Positions 44,345 to 53,363 of a DNA stretch of 64,000 bases are shown one piece after another. The stretch covers positions 32,033,596 through 32,097,595 of the forward strand of contig OZ024935.1 in assembly GCA_964017235.1 (NCBI GenBank). Direction: 5' to 3'. The translations under genes were made by a program, and so were the position numbers. Positions within the stretch are counted from its first letter, which is position 1, and each line of letters begins with the position of its first letter. Source of the DNA: Sabellastarte sp. h YS-2021. Its lineage: Eukaryota; Annelida; Polychaeta; Sabellida; Sabellidae. Below the pieces are notes generated by a model. It was given only the letters and a program-made list of their open reading frames with translations. It did not search any database and was not told the DNA's origin.

Positions 44345-46735
44345 CACATTTTAACATCCAACTTCAAAAGATGAACTAGATTTGTTGGGGGATGACGTGG
44401 AGGTGTTCTCAGGCTCCCGTGCAGACCTAGAAGACACTGCTGAGCAATTATATTTGTCACCTTGACGCCCCCAACCCTTACGTTTTGAAACGTCAGTCAA
44501 AACCCATCAAACTGTCCCACCCACTCCAGGCATGGCTTTACAGCAAAGAATTGAAAGCAAGTTAGAAAAAAGCCAGGGAGCACATTTTCACATCCAACTT
44601 CAACATCAAATGGGGGGTGTTCCAGTCTTCTATTTTAGAGGCAATGTAGTCTCTTAGAGACAAGTTTAAAACTATGAAAAAGTCCTCAGAAGTGGGAGTG
44701 GATCAGATCTGAAGCCTGGAACTAGCAAACCAAATCATGACTTACTGTCCAACCCAAACACAAAACCGAACACTCAACCAAACATCCAAGCATCTGAACA
44801 CACGGATGAACCCATGGAGACTGTCTTCTCTGGTCCTTCTCTACCTCCTCAGTTCGGTGAAAAGGTTCATTTGAGCTCGTATCGGATCTGAACAGATCAG
44901 ATCAAACTTCCGAACACTCCAAACAAACCGGACAGGTCTGTTCGGTTAAGCCAAAGAAGCACTCTGACAAAAGAAAACATAAGATTTGGGCTAAATATGT
45001 TTCCCAGTCATCATCTTCAGAGGAATCTGGGTCCTCTGTACAAGTTAAAAAGTCTTATAAGCCAAAGAGGGCTCCCTCTGATCAAGACAAACAACAGATT
45101 TAGACCCCATTTTTTATAGGGAGGTAGACATTTCTGACTTGCCCTCACAGTGTGCAGACGAAATAGAAACGTTTAGGCATATTTTAAATCTCCCTGACCC
45201 CAGTGACACAATGCCTAGTTCCTCTACTACTATATTTGGTCTGGATGATGAAAAAGGCCCACAGGAGCTTAGGCCAAGGGGCCCTTCAGTTATGCTCCCT
45301 CCAAGTCCCTACCTAAAATATGCCTTTGAAAACTTTGAACAGGACTTTCAGGCCTCAAATATACCTAAGGATAAATACATAAAATCTCCCTGCTTCCACT
45401 GCAAAGTGGTACAAGGTGATACAACCTTGTCTTGAGGACAGAATGCAGGAGTTAAACTCAAATTTCGCAAAGATATGTCTCCCAGAAAGCCTCTGGGGCC
45501 CCTATTGACAAGGTTCCCCTACAAGTACTTAAAGAACTTGAACATCAGGCAAGACAGAACATCTGCACCATTAACTTTGCAGCTACTTTTGCTAAGACTG
45601 CTTCTGTTTGTAACTCCGCCATGGAAAAGTGCCAGGACACTCTCAAGTCTACTTTCAAGAAAGTAAAAGCCAAATTAAAAATGGTGCCAATCCTGAAATA
45701 GCAGCCAGACGTGGATGTGAGACAGCCTGTGACTACTTTGATGTTCTGAATAAGATTATTCTTATTCAGCAGACAGCCTTAGCCTGCCAAAGTAAGTCCT
45801 TAGCCCTTATTCTCCAGAGGGAGTTGTACACCATGGGTAACACCAACCCGCTAAAACACAAGGCTGAGATGACCCATATTAAACCTCATCTAGAGGATTC
45901 GCGATGCCAAGAACTTAGGAGCTCTCCTTTTTGGCCTTTGTTCAAGTCTCTACTAGTTAAGGATGGAGAATAGTTCCTCCTAAAAAAGGCACCCTAAAGA
46001 TTGTCAGGGTTTTGGACCCTATAAGAACAAGCACTTTTGTGGTCCCCACAGTACGAAAATAGGCTCCTACAGAAAATGTCCTTATGGGGGACAATCCACT
46101 CAAATCAGCAACCAGTCGTTTTTCTCAGGTAGGGGGAAATCAAACAACAGAGACTCCAGAGGACGTTTTTGACCTCGCTGAAGGGGACAAGGGCGGGGAA
46201 ACCCCTCCTCCCAGTGACTCCTTAAAAGCCTTCCTCAGTCCACTAGTAGGAGGTCGTCTCCGTTCTTTCAGAAGAGACTGCCAAACAAACAAATGATCAA
46301 ACAACATGTTAAACATTATTATCAATGGTAACGTTCTACCATTCATCTCAAAACTAAAATGAGCCAGATTTCCCCTGATTCACTCAGAATACAAGGTCCA
46401 TTAAAAAGATCAGGCTCTGGCCGCTTGTATCCAGTCTCTTCTGTCAAAGAACACAATAGAAAGGATGGAAAATATAAAATCTCTTAGGTTTTAAAATTGC
46501 GTCTTTCTAGTCCCCAAGCCTCACTAAAGGTGGAGGCCAGTGACAGACCTAAGCAGGCTCAATGCCTTCCTACTTGTAGAATATTCAAAATGGAAACTCC
46601 TGAGTCCATCAGGGCCTCTCTAATTCCAGGGGAATGGGTGTCATCGATAGACTTGTCAGACGCCTATCTTCACATCCCCATCCACCAAAACCCAAGGAAA
46701 TACCTAAGGTTTCCAGTTCACCTCCCTCCTTTTTT
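44345..46735 (+). pseudogene. DIRS III, remainder: broken gag and truncated RT
   Basis: Parallels DIRS IV 47620-50060. The gag segment 45139-45435 (GLDDEKGPQELRPRG) matches GLDDEKGRQELRPRG of DIRS IV. 45629-45973 has LILQRELYTMGN against HILQRELYSMAN. The RT piece 46570-46725 has PGEWVSSIDLSDAYLHIP. Stops and frameshifts are frequent. Homology ends mid-RT at about 46735, where a minisatellite-like repeat begins. About 215 bp (44360-44575) duplicates 31280-31490. Confidence 0.8.
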
Positions 46736-46997
46736 TGGTTTGATGAACTTTGGCCTACTTTTGAGTGAGTAATAGCACTTTTACCTAATGTAATATAATG
46801 GATTATAACTCTCAAACTATTGCATTTAGAGTATTTTGTTGCAATATGTTGTTCAGCTACTTTCTCCACAGCTACAACATGGTCAGTAGTTTGGAAGTGT
46901 ATCTCCATAGCTAAGTGAGTAATAGCTACTTTGTCAATTTTTAATGATAACCATAATGAGTAAATGGCTTATATCTTCAAAAGTATTGCAGCTACAC
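46736..46997. repeat. Minisatellite-type repeat interrupted by DIRS IV, left part
   Basis: Contains TGAGTGAGTAATAGC, AACTCTCAAACTATTGCATT and AATATGTTGTTCAGCTACTT, the same vocabulary as element F. It is cut at GCAGCTACACA by the DIRS IV left end. Nearly the same sequence occurs at 53580-53770. Confidence 0.75.
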
Positions 46998-47015
46998 ATT
47001 TTATTACGCTACAAT

Positions 47016-47164
47016 AGCTTACCATGTGGGACTTAATGCTGTTCTCGGGTTGCCACACCCGGGGCCAACGTCTTAGAAAAAAAGATCGTTCTTGTTAGCC
47101 ACCGGATATACTGGTAGTTGTCGTCACGTGATATCTTCTGACCAATCGCCCTACTTTCTCGTTG
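47016..47164 (+). repeat. DIRS IV left inverted terminal repeat (probable promoter)
   Basis: Starts AGCTTACCATGTGGGACTTA and ends CCTACTTTCTCGTTG. Contains a TCACGTGA E-box and an ACCAATCG CCAAT-type box 9 bp downstream, a promoter-like pair. Transcription from it is inference. Confidence 0.85.
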
Positions 47165-47389
47165 GCCACGAAGACTGGTAGCAGTTTGTAAATATACAGA
47201 CATTTTCATTTATTTCTCAGTATCCACGTATTGTTGGAGGCTAATATTTTGACATTTCCTTAAATATATTTCATAGATTATACTGTAAAATTTTCAATTT
47301 CACAACTTAAGTATTTTTCCTTCAATCCGCGTGTTTTGAGTTTTCTCGGTCCAGGCAATTTCAATTGTACATCTTTTTATTGCGTTAAA

Positions 47390-48418
47390 ATGTCCCTTCA
47401 TCAAGCAAACAAAGACAAACCGAGAGCTCAGAAATGCCGCCATTTTTGCTTCAGTTTTGATACCCATAATTTCTGCCCTACCTGTAGGGAGGCTGGCAAG
47501 GGAGATGACCCCTGTGTCACCTTTGAAGCACCCTGCCATATTTGCACGTCTCTCTCTGATGAACAATTGCAAAAATTTCAAAACAGGAAGCGGTACTTAA
47601 AAAAGCAAAAAGCGGAAACTAGTTCCAAAGATGAACTAGATCTCTTGGGTGAAGGCGATGGGGACTCTTTTACTGGTTCTAATGCAGACCTTGAGAGTGC
47701 TGCCCATAACCTCTTTACCTCACCCCCCCGTCCTCAACCTCTCGCCTTCAGTTCTTTATCACTAAAGACCCCAGCAAAAGCTGTCCCTCCAACCCCAGGT
47801 ACTGTTTTACGAAACAAAATTCAAAGAAATCTAGAGAAATCCCTGGGTGATTCCTTAAATATACATATACAGCAGCAAATGGGTTCCTTCCAGGCATCCA
47901 TGTTAGAAGCATTTCAATCACTCCGAGAGGAGTTGGCAGTCAAAAAGCCTGCCGAGGTTGATCCCTCGCCTCATGCTTCAAAAGCTGGTCCATCCAGCAA
48001 GTCTGCTGCTAATCTGGACCTACCCCCTCCGAGGTCAAGTACTAATGTACAGTCCGAGGCAATGGATGTGGACATTGGTCCAGCACTCCCTCCTCGACTA
48101 GTACTTAACCAAACTTCCTCGGATCAGTACGTTGGCCCTTCTGAAGCCATACCGAAGGATTCCTCGTACTCACACAAAAAACAAAGCCACAGGCAAACAG
48201 TAGCACCGAGCTCTGCCTCAGATCAACTGGATGAGGATTCCGACGAACCTCGGATCCATCCTAGACCTAAGAAACACTCTGACAAGAGCAAGCATAAATC
48301 TAGGTCCAGATATATGTCATCTTCAGAGGAAGATCACTCCCCTGTGGCCAGACACAGGTCTTCTAAGCCCTCTAGGGCTCAGCCCTCAGGCGCAGCTTCT
48401 GATCAAGACCTCCCATAA
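47390..48418 (+). CDS. DIRS IV gag-like ORF, N-terminal part (342 aa, to in-frame TAA)
   Basis: The first ATG in frame is at 47390 (MSLHQANKDKPRAQKCRHFC). Residues ~16-65 are rich in paired Cys/His (HNFCPTCREAG ... CHICTSLSDE), suggesting a zinc-binding module. The rest is Ser/Pro-rich and charged, ending in a basic, serine-rich tract (KHSDKSKHKSRSRYMSS). DIRS gag proteins are poorly conserved; the call rests on position before RT and similarity to the other two DIRS copies here. TAA at 48416-48418 ends the frame, but the same frame stays open from 48419 to 49534, so either this copy is mutated or the stop is bypassed. Confidence 0.7.
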   Translation: MSLHQANKDKPRAQKCRHFCFSFDTHNFCPTCREAGKGDDPCVTFEAPCHICTSLSDEQLQKFQNRKRYLKKQKAETSSKDELDLLGEGDGDSFTGSNADLESAAHNLFTSPPRPQPLAFSSLSLKTPAKAVPPTPGTVLRNKIQRNLEKSLGDSLNIHIQQQMGSFQASMLEAFQSLREELAVKKPAEVDPSPHASKAGPSSKSAANLDLPPPRSSTNVQSEAMDVDIGPALPPRLVLNQTSSDQYVGPSEAIPKDSSYSHKKQSHRQTVAPSSASDQLDEDSDEPRIHPRPKKHSDKSKHKSRSRYMSSSEEDHSPVARHRSSKPSRAQPSGAASDQDLP

Positions 48419-49534
48419 CATGATCCAGACCCCTCTTATTATAGGGAAGTAGCCCTGTCTGACATTCCCTCCCAATACTCTGAAGAGGTAGACACCTTCA
48501 GGCGCATTCTTTCTCTCCCTGACCCCAGGGACTCTATGCCTAGGTCGTCAACTTCAGTGTTGGGTCTGGATGACGAAAAAGGCCGTCAAGAGCTCAGACC
48601 TAGAGGTCCTTCCTCTATCTTACCACTTAGCTCAGTTATCAAGGACGCCTTTGATAAATTTCAACATGATTTCAAAGCTGCCAATTTATCTGAGGGAAAA
48701 TATGTCAAGCCTCCTCCATCCACTTCTAAGTGGTATAAGGTTGGACAGCCCACTTTTCAAGACAAAATCCAGGAGTTGAATACGGACTTTGCCAAGATCT
48801 GTATTACTTCTAGACCTCCTGGGGCACCAGTAGCCAAAGTCCCTATGCCAGTCCTTAAGGAGCTGGAACATCAGGCTAGACAGAATATTTCAACCCTCAA
48901 TTTCACCGCTGCCTTTGCCAAAACCTCTTCTTCTTGCAATGCTTCTTTGGAAAAGTGCCAACATAGCATCAAATCAACTGTCCAGATCCAGAAAGGTGCC
49001 AATCCTGAGAAAGCAGCAAAGCGCGGATATGAGGAAGTTGCTGAGTACTTGGATTTTTGGAACAAGACGGTGATTGTCCAACATAGAGCTCTTACCTGTC
49101 TCAGCAAATCGCTAGCCCATATTCTCCAGAGGGAATTATATTCCATGGCTAATACCGGCTTGCTCAGGCGCGAAGCCGAAATGACTCTATTGCATCCCCA
49201 GCTAGGGGAAACGAGACGCCAAGAACTTAGGAACTCGTCCTTCTGGGACTCCTCCTTGTTCGAGTCTCAACTTGTAAAGGAAGGTGAGGACTTCCTTCTC
49301 AAAAAAGGCACCTCAAAAGATTCTCAGGGTTTTGCACCCTACCAGAATAAGCCCTTTCGTGGCCCCCACAAGAAAAGAGGCTCCTACAGGAAACGCCCCT
49401 ATGGGGGCAATTCCTCTCAAAGCAGTAACCAATCCTTTCCCTCGGGAAGAGGAAAATCCAACTTCAGAGGCTCCAGGGGTCGTTTTCGACCCCACAATAG
49501 GGGAAGGGGGCGTGGAAACCCCCCTTCACAATGA
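48419..49534 (+). CDS. DIRS IV gag-like ORF, C-terminal part (same frame after TAA)
   Basis: Continues the frame of the upstream part. It includes GLDDEKGRQELRPRG and STSKWYKVGQPTFQDKIQEL, a helical region with HILQRELYSMAN, and a Gly/Arg/Ser-rich tail (RGKSNFRGSRGRFRPHNRGR), typical of nucleic-acid-binding gag termini. It overlaps the RT frame by about 250 bp at its 3' end. The first in-frame ATG is at 48536, but the match to DIRS III starts before it, favouring one ancestral gag ORF. Confidence 0.75.
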   Translation, partial: HDPDPSYYREVALSDIPSQYSEEVDTFRRILSLPDPRDSMPRSSTSVLGLDDEKGRQELRPRGPSSILPLSSVIKDAFDKFQHDFKAANLSEGKYVKPPPSTSKWYKVGQPTFQDKIQELNTDFAKICITSRPPGAPVAKVPMPVLKELEHQARQNISTLNFTAAFAKTSSSCNASLEKCQHSIKSTVQIQKGANPEKAAKRGYEEVAEYLDFWNKTVIVQHRALTCLSKSLAHILQRELYSMANTGLLRREAEMTLLHPQLGETRRQELRNSSFWDSSLFESQLVKEGEDFLLKKGTSKDSQGFAPYQNKPFRGPHKKRGSYRKRPYGGNSSQSSNQSFPSGRGKSNFRGSRGRFRPHNRGRGRGNPPSQ

Positions 49535-51164
49535 CTCCTCCAAAGCCTCATTCAGTCCACCAGTAGGAAGTCGCCTCCGTTCTTTCAAGAGAGACTGGCT
49601 AACAAACAAATGTTCTCAAAACGTGTTAAACATTATCACCAATGGCTACGTTCTGCCATTCCGTTCAAAGCCAAACTTGATCAGATTTCCTCTGATTCTA
49701 TCAGAGTACAAGGCCCAACAAAAAGACCAAGCCTTGGCCACTTGTATCCAGTCTCTCTTGTCAAAGAACGCCATCGAAAGGGTGGAAAACGTAAAATCTC
49801 TCGGGTTTTACAGTCGCCTGTTCCTAGTACCCAAGCCTCACCAAAGGTGGAGGCCAGTCATAGACTTAAGCAGGCTCAACACTTTTCTACATGTAGAAAA
49901 GTTCAAAATGGAAACCCCGGAGTCCATCAGGACTTCCCTGGTCCCAGGGGAGTGGGTATCGTCGATAGACCTGTCGGACGCATACCTTCACATCCCCATC
50001 CATCCAAACTCAAGGAAGTACCTAAGGTTTTGCTACAAGGCCCAGGTGTTCCAGTTCACCTCCCTACCTTTCGGACTGGCCACAGCCCCCCAGGTCTTTA
50101 CGATGATCGTAAAGGAAGTGAAACTAATGGCCCTCTCAAGAGGACTCAGAATTCACCAATACCTGGACGACTGGCTGATCAGGTCCCAGTCCCAGGAGGA
50201 ATCGCAAAGGGACACACAGGCAGTGGTAGACCTAACCCAATCCTTGGGTTGGATAATCAACCAGGAAAAATCAGAACTGAAACCTACTCCAGTGTTTTCG
50301 TTCATGGGCTACGAATACCACCTAGATTCAGCCCTTGTAAGACCCACTCACGAGAGATGGCTCAAACTTCAGGATTTGATCTTACGACTCAAGTCAAAAC
50401 GTGTTTTGACTGCAAGATGTTTGATGTCTCTAATTGGGTTGCTAGCCTCAACGGAGAAAATGGTCCCGGAGGGACGCCTTCACATGAGGCCCTTTCAGTT
50501 TCATCTCAAGGAGCACTGGAGATATCCTCAGTTGCTGGACAACCTCCTTCCTTGGACAGAAGCCATTGTAGCCCACCTAGATTGGTGGCAAAACCCCTCA
50601 AATGTGATGAAAGGCGCAGACCTTCATCCCAAGGACCACAGTATCCAACTCTTTACCGACGCCTCAAACGAAGGTTGGGGCGCTCACTTAGATCAAAATT
50701 CTACAAAAGGGCTGTGGTCAGAGCGGGAAAAAAGGCTACACATAAATGTCCTAGAATTGAAGGCGGTCTCCCTGGCCCTTCGAGACTTCAAGGACCAGTG
50801 CCAGAATCAAACAGTGTTAGTTGCGACGGACAACTCAACAGTGGTAGCCTACATCAACAAGCAAGGGGGAACTCACTCAGCAGAGATGTGCGCTCTCCTG
50901 TGGAAAATCATGACCTGGTGCCATCACTACCATATAACATTGAAAGCCAGGCACATTCCAGGGTGTCTGAATGTGATGGCCGACCTCCTATCCAGGTCCA
51001 ACCAAGTGCAGTCAACAGAATGGTCTCTGCACCCTCAGGTCTTCAAGCAAATCTGCCGAAAGTGGTTCACCCCTCATGTAGACTTATTCGCCACTCACCT
51101 GAATCACAAACTCCCTCTATATGTGTCTCCTATCCCAGACCCAAGGGCCTGGAACATGCTCTGA
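49284..51164 (+). CDS. DIRS IV reverse transcriptase-RNase H (626 codons open)
   Basis: The RT domain spans roughly residues 160-395: RWRPVIDLSRLN (189-199), SSIDLSDAYLHI (226-237, catalytic Asp 229), LPFGLATAPQVF (261-272) and YLDD (293-296). RNase H spans about 452-571: FTDAS (D459), ELKA (E491), TDNSTVV (D516) and MADLLSR (D567), so all four acidic residues are present. It would copy element RNA into DNA and degrade the template. The frame opens without an ATG inside the gag overlap (first Met codon at 49401), so the real start or a frameshift from gag is unresolved. TGA at 51162-51164 cuts it just before the methylase-like region. Confidence 0.9.
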   Translation: MRTSFSKKAPQKILRVLHPTRISPFVAPTRKEAPTGNAPMGAIPLKAVTNPFPREEENPTSEAPGVVFDPTIGEGGVETPLHNDSSKASFSPPVGSRLRSFKRDWLTNKCSQNVLNIITNGYVLPFRSKPNLIRFPLILSEYKAQQKDQALATCIQSLLSKNAIERVENVKSLGFYSRLFLVPKPHQRWRPVIDLSRLNTFLHVEKFKMETPESIRTSLVPGEWVSSIDLSDAYLHIPIHPNSRKYLRFCYKAQVFQFTSLPFGLATAPQVFTMIVKEVKLMALSRGLRIHQYLDDWLIRSQSQEESQRDTQAVVDLTQSLGWIINQEKSELKPTPVFSFMGYEYHLDSALVRPTHERWLKLQDLILRLKSKRVLTARCLMSLIGLLASTEKMVPEGRLHMRPFQFHLKEHWRYPQLLDNLLPWTEAIVAHLDWWQNPSNVMKGADLHPKDHSIQLFTDASNEGWGAHLDQNSTKGLWSEREKRLHINVLELKAVSLALRDFKDQCQNQTVLVATDNSTVVAYINKQGGTHSAEMCALLWKIMTWCHHYHITLKARHIPGCLNVMADLLSRSNQVQSTEWSLHPQVFKQICRKWFTPHVDLFATHLNHKLPLYVSPIPDPRAWNML

Positions 51165-52647
51165 ACATAAACTGGACCAACCTCACGGCCTACGCCTACC
51201 CTCCTACGGCTCTCCTTCACAAGGTGATCCAAAAGATCAAGCAATGCCATTGCCTGATCATCGTGATAGCCCCAGGCTGGCCAGGGATGCCCTGGTTTTG
51301 GGACCTAGTGCAGCTCTCAACAGAGATCCCACTACAACTCCCAGTGTCAACGACCCTACTCAAACAGTCCCACAACTATGTGTTCCACAACAATCCACAA
51401 CAGCTGAACCTCCATGCCTGGTGTCTAGGAGCAGACAACTCCAAGAACAAGGCTTCTCTGTGGAGGTGGCAGAGAGAATTGCTGCCCCTCAGCGGTCATC
51501 AACAAGGACCATCTACAGGTCAAAGTGGGCCCTATTTGAAAAATGGTGCAGAGAAAATTCGGTGGATTTCTCCACTCCATCTGTGAAACAAATCTCAGAT
51601 TTTTTCATGTACCTGTACCAAGACCTAAACAGGCGCCCCTCGACCATTGATGGCTACAGGACTGCTATCGTTGACACTCTGGGCCCAACGGCCCAACACA
51701 TTGCACACAATGCAGACCTTCATAGGTTACTCTCCAGTTTTCACAGGGATCGTCCTAAAAGTTCCAGAAATTTACCCAAGTGGAACCTTTCTGTTGTCCT
51801 TAACGAGCTCACCAAAGCACCATTTGAGCCCATGAAAGACTCAGACCTCAAACATCTTACTCTTAAAACTGCTTTCTTGCTAGCCTTGGCCTCCGGCAAG
51901 CGCCGCAGCGAAATCCATGCCTGGGTCGCTAACAAAGTAGCTAATTTAGGCCAATGGGAAAAGGTAGCCTTGTTCCCTTCTTCTGATTTCATAGCCAAAA
52001 ACCAACTAGCAAGAGAAGGTTCTCAAAGTGTGTCACCAGTGACTATCCCTGCTTTGACTACCATTGTAGATAGACAGTTTAAGGAAGACAGGACCCTGTG
52101 TCCCGTGCGGGCCCTGAGGTTCTACTTGGACCGAACTAAAGACCTGAGAGGGTCTCGTTCTCTCCTTTTCATCTCCTTTAAGAAAGGACATACCTCAGAC
52201 ATCAGACCCGCTACACTCTCCTCATGGTTGAAACAAACCATTCTACTTTGTTACAAACAAGCAGATCAACAAGCCTTGGACTTGGTCCAAGTCAAAGCGC
52301 ATGACATCCAGGCCTTCGCGGCCTCTAAGGCCTTCTACGGTGGAGTATCGGTGGACCAAATCATGCAAGCCTGTCACTGGAAAGCTCACAACACATTCAC
52401 AAATTTTTACCTAAAAGACCTTACTTGGTCGGACACCGACAACAATATGTATCTGGGACCCGTAGTGGCGGCACAACAAGTCCTAGATCCTTCCCCTCAG
52501 ACCAGGTGTCCTCGGAAAGAAAAAACGGGGGGGGGGGGGGCACATCCGCTACAACCAAGTCTTCAGGAATCTCTCCCAGGATCTAGGTATTCCTTTACCT
52601 TCAAGATGTTACGGGTAAGGTCATTTTATTTTTCAATTATCAGGTAA
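51121..52647 (+). CDS. DIRS IV tyrosine recombinase (508 aa)
   Basis: Replaces the DDE integrase of LTR retrotransposons and should integrate a circular DNA intermediate. A helical SAM-like/core-binding region lies at about 127-215 (WALFEKWCRENSVDF ... STIDGYRTAIVD). The catalytic region is 225-435: GKRRSEIHAW (first Arg ~262), VKAHDIQAFAASKAF (His 394), CHWKAHNTFTNFYLKD (Trp 420, nucleophile Tyr 430). The usual H-x-x-R reads H-D-I-Q, so the second arginine is Gln 397; the older DIRS II remnant keeps Arg there. It overlaps RT by 44 bp, as usual for DIRS. A run of G (52529-52540) near the C-terminus encodes GGGG. Confidence 0.9.
   Translation: MCLLSQTQGPGTCSEHKLDQPHGLRLPSYGSPSQGDPKDQAMPLPDHRDSPRLARDALVLGPSAALNRDPTTTPSVNDPTQTVPQLCVPQQSTTAEPPCLVSRSRQLQEQGFSVEVAERIAAPQRSSTRTIYRSKWALFEKWCRENSVDFSTPSVKQISDFFMYLYQDLNRRPSTIDGYRTAIVDTLGPTAQHIAHNADLHRLLSSFHRDRPKSSRNLPKWNLSVVLNELTKAPFEPMKDSDLKHLTLKTAFLLALASGKRRSEIHAWVANKVANLGQWEKVALFPSSDFIAKNQLAREGSQSVSPVTIPALTTIVDRQFKEDRTLCPVRALRFYLDRTKDLRGSRSLLFISFKKGHTSDIRPATLSSWLKQTILLCYKQADQQALDLVQVKAHDIQAFAASKAFYGGVSVDQIMQACHWKAHNTFTNFYLKDLTWSDTDNNMYLGPVVAAQQVLDPSPQTRCPRKEKTGGGGAHPLQPSLQESLPGSRYSFTFKMLRVRSFYFSIIR
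51150..51586 (+). pseudogene. DIRS IV methylase-like C-terminal region, out of frame with RT
   Basis: Downstream of RNase H, DIRS proteins usually continue in the same polypeptide into a DNA N6-adenine-methylase-like domain. Here that continuation is found one frame over (HALNINWTNLTAYAYPP, then VIAPGWPGMPWFWDL and SLRQSHNYVF-like sequence), ending at 51586. A small indel at about 51155-51165 is the simplest explanation. It overlaps the N-terminal part of the recombinase ORF. I see no clear methylase catalytic motif, so the domain name rests on position and on resemblance to other DIRS polyproteins. Confidence 0.55.
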
Positions 52648-53007
52648 TTTCTATTAAGGACTTAGTCAGTTGTCATTAATCTCATATTCCAGGTTAAAAA
52701 TTTCATGAGATGCCCAACCACTGGGTTGGTCAGTCACACGTGAAGGTCCACTAGGGACCCTTAGACCTCGAAGTGAGCACCGCTGCACTTCCGTCCTACT
52801 ACCAAACATCTGGACAGTTTTAGCACTGTCCCTTTTTTACTCAGGTTTTTGGCTCATTACAGGCCCGATATTCGGGATCGGGGCTCTGTAAAAGGGACTC
52901 AGACTGGCATTTCTGGCACTATTCTGTATATATATTAATTCAAATTTTAGAAAAAAATTACATATCTTCCAGTCTCAGCTGTAATCCCGCCACCGGGCGG
53001 TTGAATT

Positions 53008-53112
53008 CAGCATTAAGTCCCACATGGTAAGCTATTGTAGCGTAATAAAATTGAAAATTTTAATTACTTAAATGTAGCTTTTATAAGCTACAAGCTTACC
53101 ATGTGGGACTTA
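53008..53112. repeat. DIRS IV internal complementary region
   Basis: CATTAAGTCCCACATGGTAA then CTATTGTAGCGTAATAAAAT is the complement of the left end (46998-47038). It is followed directly by TGAAAATTTTAATTACTTAA ... ACAAGCTTACCATGTGGG, the complement of the right end (53300-53363). It thus records the junction of a circularised element. Confidence 0.92.
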
Positions 53113-53173
53113 GAAGAGTCCCACCCTGCCTCCCCGCTGTTTACAGCTGAGGGGTAGGTTTAATCAAAAATTT

Positions 53174-53322
53174 CAACGAGAAAGTAGGGCGATTGGTCAG
53201 AAGATATCACGTGATGACAACTACCAGTATATCCGGTGGCTAACAAGAACGATCTTTTTTTCTAAGACGTTGGCCCCGGGTGTGGCAACCCGAGAACAGC
53301 ATTAAGTCCCACATGGTAAGCT
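53174..53322 (-). repeat. DIRS IV right inverted terminal repeat
   Basis: Reverse complement of 47016-47164; the only difference I found is in the GTCGTCACGTG / GTCATCACGTG segment. Beyond it the unique right end (GTAGCTTATAAAAGCTACAT) is itself a short palindrome. Confidence 0.9.
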
Positions 53323-53363
53323 TGTAGCTTATAAAAGCTACATTTAAGTAATTAAAATTTTCA

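Larger units (their letters stand above)
46998..53363 (+). mobile_element. DIRS-type retrotransposon IV, structurally complete (~6.4 kb)
   Basis: The 149-bp ITRs at 47016-47164 and 53174-53322 are inverted copies with one mismatch found. Just inside the right ITR, 53008-53112 carries the complement of both extreme ends joined head to tail (the internal complementary region), the defining DIRS feature. Gene order is gag, RT/RNase H, methylase-like, tyrosine recombinase. There is no LTR, no DDE integrase and no target-site duplication. It is inserted in a minisatellite-type repeat that continues on both sides. Defects: in-frame TAA in gag, frame break after RNase H, and Q in place of the second catalytic arginine. 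Confidence 0.92.

Noticed and set aside
49610-51100. Long open frame overlapping RT in another frame
   Set aside because: Its first ~500 codons are a shadow of the RT/RNase H frame, which has all catalytic motifs; only the last ~145 codons (from about 51150) match the DIRS continuation.
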